Source: Pseudomonadota bacterium (GTDB taxonomy: Bacteria > Pseudomonadota > Alphaproteobacteria > JAAXGF01). From it: a DNA stretch of 8,391 bases. The stretch lies in NCBI GenBank assembly GCA_022563655.1, contig JADFMW010000119.1, forward strand, positions 1 through 8,391. The letters run 5' to 3'. Below are positions 5,773 through 8,391 of the stretch, piece by piece. A program made the position numbers and the translations under genes. The first letter of the stretch is position 1. Every line of letters begins with the position of its first letter. The notes under the pieces were generated by a model. It did not search any database. It saw only the letters and a list, made by a program, of their open reading frames with translations, and was not told where the DNA came from.

Positions 5773-7236
5773 CTATTTCGCGATGCGGGCGATCGTCTCC
5801 GTGGTGCTGTGACCGGGCTCGAGCTTGGCGAGCATCACCTTGCCGCCGTGGCGCCGCACCAGATCGGCGCCGACGACCTGGTCGACGCTGTAGTCCGCCC
5901 CCTTGACCAACAGATCGGGGCGCAACGCCTCGAGCAAGGCGATCGGCGTGTCCTCGTCGAACGTCACCACCACATCGATGCTGGCCAGCGAGGCGAGCAC
6001 CTGGGCGCGCGCCGACTCGGCCTGGATCGGCCGGTCCGGGCCCTTGAGCCGGGTCACCGAGGCGTCGCTGTTGAGGCCGACGATCAAGCGGTCGCACGCC
6101 GCCTTGGCCTGGGCAAGCAGCGAGACGTGCCCCGGGTGCAATAGGTCGAAGCAGCCGTTCGTGAAGCCTATGCGCAGGCCCTTGCGCCGCCACCGCTCGA
6201 CCCGTTCGAGGGCGCCGGCAAGGGTGGCGATCTTGGCCTCGATCACCGACCACTCGTTGGCGTGGACCGCGTGCAACAGGTCGTCGCCATAGACCACGGC
6301 GGTGCCCACCTTGCCGACCACGATGCCGGCGGCGTGGTTGGCGAGCCGCGCGGCGGCGTCGAACGGCGCGCCGTGGCCCAGCGCCGCGGCGAAGGTGGCG
6401 ACCACCGCGTCGCCGGCGCCGGAGACGTCGTAGACCTCGCGCGCCTCGGCCGGCAGATGGCAGGCCGCGGTGTCACGGCCGACCAGCGACATGCCGTCCT
6501 GGCCGCGTGTGACCAGCACCGCCTCGGCCTCGCAGAGTTCGATCAACGCGCGCGCGGCGGCGATGACCGAATCGTCGTCGTCGGTGGGCATGCCCGTGGC
6601 CACCGCCAGCTCGCCGCGGTTGGGGGTGAGCACCGTGGCCCCGCGGTAGCGGCTGAAATCGGCCCCCTTGGGGTCGACGACCACCGGCTTCTGCGCGGCG
6701 CGCGCCGCGCCGATCACCGCTTCGACGACCGCCTCGGTGAGCACTCCCTTGGCGTAGTCCGACAGCACCACCACGTCGCACGACCCGACGGCGTCGGTGG
6801 CGAGACTCGACACCTTATCGGCGGTTGCATCGGCGATCGGGCGGGTCGTCTCGCGATCGGTGCGCAACAGCTGCTGGCCGCTGGCGATGAAGCGGGTCTT
6901 GACCGTCGACGGCCGGCCGGCCTCGACCACGAGGCGGGGCTCGAGCCGCTCCTCGGCCTCGACCATCGCGCTCAGCTCGCGCCCTTCCGCGTCGTCGCCG
7001 ACCACGGCGACCAAGCAGGCGCTGCCGCCCAGCGCGGTGACGTTGCGCACCACGTTGCCGGCGCCGCCCGGCATCCGCGCCTCGCCCTTGATCTGAAACA
7101 CCGGGATCGGCGCCTCGGGCGAGATGCGCCTGACCTCGCCGGAGACGAAGCGGTCGAGCATCGCATCGCCGACGCACAGCACGCGGCCGTGGCGCAGCTC
7201 GGCGATGCGCGCGGCGAGGGGGAGGGGGTCGTTCAT
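5773..7236 (-). CDS. hldE: Bifunctional heptose 7-phosphate kinase / heptose 1-phosphate adenylyltransferase
   Basis: A 487-residue fusion enzyme catalysing two steps of ADP-heptose synthesis for the lipopolysaccharide inner core. The N-terminal ribokinase/PfkB domain (about 1-325) phosphorylates D-glycero-beta-D-manno-heptose 7-phosphate. It shows the substrate-binding GGAGNVVRN (57-65), DYAKGVL (160-166), VDPKG (187-191), TPNRGE (204-209) and the anion hole and catalytic base in VSGAGDA (271-277, Asp276). The C-terminal nucleotidyltransferase domain (about 350-487) has GFTNGCFDLLHPGH (357-370, HxGH motif), VGLNSDASV (386-394) and GHSTTETI (475-482). ATG at 7236 gives the standard N-terminus and length. 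The frame stays open upstream only by chance, through the synthetase gene in another frame. No clear ribosome binding site precedes the ATG. The 71-bp upstream gap is largely a tandem repeat. Confidence 0.96.
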   Translation of the reverse strand: MNDPLPLAARIAELRHGRVLCVGDAMLDRFVSGEVRRISPEAPIPVFQIKGEARMPGGAGNVVRNVTALGGSACLVAVVGDDAEGRELSAMVEAEERLEPRLVVEAGRPSTVKTRFIASGQQLLRTDRETTRPIADATADKVSSLATDAVGSCDVVVLSDYAKGVLTEAVVEAVIGAARAAQKPVVVDPKGADFSRYRGATVLTPNRGELAVATGMPTDDDDSVIAAARALIELCEAEAVLVTRGQDGMSLVGRDTAACHLPAEAREVYDVSGAGDAVVATFAAALGHGAPFDAAARLANHAAGIVVGKVGTAVVYGDDLLHAVHANEWSVIEAKIATLAGALERVERWRRKGLRIGFTNGCFDLLHPGHVSLLAQAKAACDRLIVGLNSDASVTRLKGPDRPIQAESARAQVLASLASIDVVVTFDEDTPIALLEALRPDLLVKGADYSVDQVVGADLVRRHGGKVMLAKLEPGHSTTETIARIAK

Positions 7237-7252
7237 CGCGGGGCTGGGGCTA

Positions 7253-7300
7253 GCGTGCGTCGATCCGAGTGGGCGTGCGTCGATCCGAGTGGGCGTGCGT
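7253..7300. repeat. 20-bp tandem repeat, 2.4 copies
   Basis: CGATCCGAGTGGGCGTGCGT occurs perfectly twice (7261-7280 and 7281-7300), preceded by a partial copy GCGTGCGT at 7253-7260. It fills most of the gap between the acyl-CoA synthetase stop (7308) and the hldE start (7236), where hldE initiation signals would be expected. Confidence 0.9.
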
Positions 7301-7307
7301 GCGCCCC

Positions 7308-8391
7308 TTATAGCGCCTTTGCGCGGTCGCGCAGCACGAACTTCTGGATCTTGCCCGTCGAGGTTTTGGGTAGGGCGCCGAAGACGACCGTCTTGGGCGC
7401 CTTGAAGTGGGCCATGTTGTCGCGGCAGAAGGAAATGAGATCGGCCTCGCTCACGTCGCCGGCGCCCTCCTTGAGGGTGACGAAGGCGCACGGCGTCTCG
7501 CCCCACCAGTCGTCGGGGCGCGCGACCACGGCCGCTTCGAGCACCGCCGGGTGCCGGTAGAGCACGCTTTCGACCTCGATGGTCGAGATGTTCTCGCCGC
7601 CCGAGATGATGATGTCCTTGGAGCGGTCCTTGAGCTCGATATAGCCGTCGTCGTGCATGACGCCGAGGTCGCCGGTATGGAACCAGCCGCCGGCGAAGGC
7701 CGCCTCGGTGGCTCGCGGATTCTTGAGGTAGCCCTTCATGACGATGTTGCCGCGCATGAACGTCTCGCCCATCGTCGCGCCGTCGCCCGCGCGCGGCGCG
7801 AGCGTCTCGGGATCGCCGATCATGAGGCCCTCGAGCACCGGGTAGCGGACACCCTGGCGCGCCTTGATGCGGGCCTGCTGGTCGGCCGGCAGGGCGTCCC
7901 ATTCGTCGTGCCAGGCGCAGACCACGGCGGGACCGTAGCTCTCGGTCAGGCCATAGGCGTGGGTGACGTGGAAACCCATATCCTCCATCGCCGCGATCAC
8001 CGAGGCCGGCGGCGGCGCCGCCGCGGTCATCACCTCGACGGTGTGCTCGAGCGCCCGCTTGTCCGCCTCGGGCGCGTTGATCAGCAGGTTCAGCACCACC
8101 GGCGCGCCGCAGAAATGGCTTACCCGGTGCTCGGCGCAGGCCCGGAAGATGGCGCCCGCCTCGACCTTGCGCAGGCAGACGTGGGTGCCGGCCACGGCGG
8201 CGATCGACCACGGGAAGCACCAGCCGTTGCAGTGGAACATGGGCAGGGTCCAGAGGTAGACCGGCGCCGCCGGCAGGCTCCAGCTCAGCACGTTGCCCAG
8301 GGCGTTGAGGTAGGCGCCGCGGTGGTGGTAGACCACGCCCTTGGGGTTGCCCGTGGTGCCCGAGGTATAGTTGAGCGAGATCGCCTGCCAC
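7308..8391 (-). CDS. AMP-binding acyl-CoA synthetase, 5' end beyond window
   Basis: The C-terminal 360 residues of an ATP-dependent acid-CoA ligase of the adenylate-forming (ANL) family. Family members are about 540 residues, so roughly 180 N-terminal residues lie outside the window. The reading frame runs to the edge: YTSGTTGNPKG, the P-loop signature, is encoded just upstream of the GTG at 8336, so that GTG is an internal codon. Other motifs, numbered from the first full codon here, are AYGLTES (145-151), GGWFHTGDLG (234-243), DRSKDIIISGGENIS (255-269) and PKTSTGKIQK (341-350, with the catalytic lysine of the second half-reaction). The LWTLPMFHCNGWCFPW segment resembles the medium-chain/DmdB-like acyl-CoA synthetase group. 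The exact acid substrate cannot be read from sequence. It ends 71 bp before hldE on the same strand. Confidence 0.93.
   Translation of the reverse strand, partial: WQAISLNYTSGTTGNPKGVVYHHRGAYLNALGNVLSWSLPAAPVYLWTLPMFHCNGWCFPWSIAAVAGTHVCLRKVEAGAIFRACAEHRVSHFCGAPVVLNLLINAPEADKRALEHTVEVMTAAAPPPASVIAAMEDMGFHVTHAYGLTESYGPAVVCAWHDEWDALPADQQARIKARQGVRYPVLEGLMIGDPETLAPRAGDGATMGETFMRGNIVMKGYLKNPRATEAAFAGGWFHTGDLGVMHDDGYIELKDRSKDIIISGGENISTIEVESVLYRHPAVLEAAVVARPDDWWGETPCAFVTLKEGAGDVSEADLISFCRDNMAHFKAPKTVVFGALPKTSTGKIQKFVLRDRAKAL

Noticed and set aside
6262..7560. A 432-codon plus-strand open frame opposite hldE
   Set aside because: It is antisense to conserved hldE codons and its translation is His/Arg/Gly-rich with no recognisable domain, typical of GC-rich shadow frames.
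8334..8336. GTG as the start of the acyl-CoA synthetase
   Set aside because: The frame continues upstream through the conserved P-loop YTSGTTGNPKG to the window edge, so the GTG is an internal valine and the gene is truncated by the window.
7237..8391. Apparent N-terminal extension of hldE to the window edge, suggesting a giant fusion
   Set aside because: This part is the synthetase gene read in the wrong frame, giving Arg/Gly/Pro-rich nonsense. The true synthetase frame has a proper stop at 7308, and HldE has a standard start at 7236.

Overview
The window is GC-rich, gene-dense chromosomal DNA from a Gram-negative bacterium, most likely an alphaproteobacterium and possibly Rhodospirillales-like. 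The evidence is a COQ9-family ubiquinone protein (in bacteria essentially alphaproteobacterial), an alphaproteobacterial-type S21, a YdcH/DUF465 protein close to purE, and an HldE enzyme, which implies heptose-containing lipopolysaccharide. The lineage is inferred from protein families and gene order, not from a search.

Layout: rpsU (minus, 37-246, TTG start) diverges from a two-gene plus-strand unit, a peptide deformylase (345-899) and a COQ9 protein (896-1531), which overlap by ATGA. After a 207-bp convergent gap full of small repeats and palindromes comes a minus-strand exported tetratricopeptide-repeat protein (1739-3079), downstream of purE (3133-3621) on the same strand. A divergent 204-bp gap separates purE from a plus-strand GGDEF protein (3826-4554). 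This is followed, all on the minus strand, by a YdcH/DUF465 protein (4558-4758), ubiX (4945-5565), hldE (5773-7236) and the 3' part of an AMP-binding acyl-CoA synthetase (7308 to the window edge). A REP/MITE-like palindromic element lies between hldE and ubiX, and a 20-bp tandem repeat lies between the synthetase and hldE.

Most genes are housekeeping: translation (S21, deformylase), ubiquinone synthesis (UbiX, COQ9), purine synthesis (PurE), LPS precursor synthesis (HldE), fatty or carboxylic acid activation (acyl-CoA synthetase) and c-di-GMP signalling (GGDEF). From memory, DUF465, purE, purK, rpsU and COQ9 often lie close together in alphaproteobacteria. Here the block appears rearranged: no purK follows purE, a TPR gene and repeat-rich DNA take its place, and a deformylase sits between rpsU and COQ9.

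I found no CRISPR array, tRNA, rRNA, intact transposase, phage gene or convincing undescribed system. The items most worth a second look are the rearranged purE-rpsU block, the deformylase-COQ9 coupling and two repeat elements that share a CCCC-plus-T-run signature.
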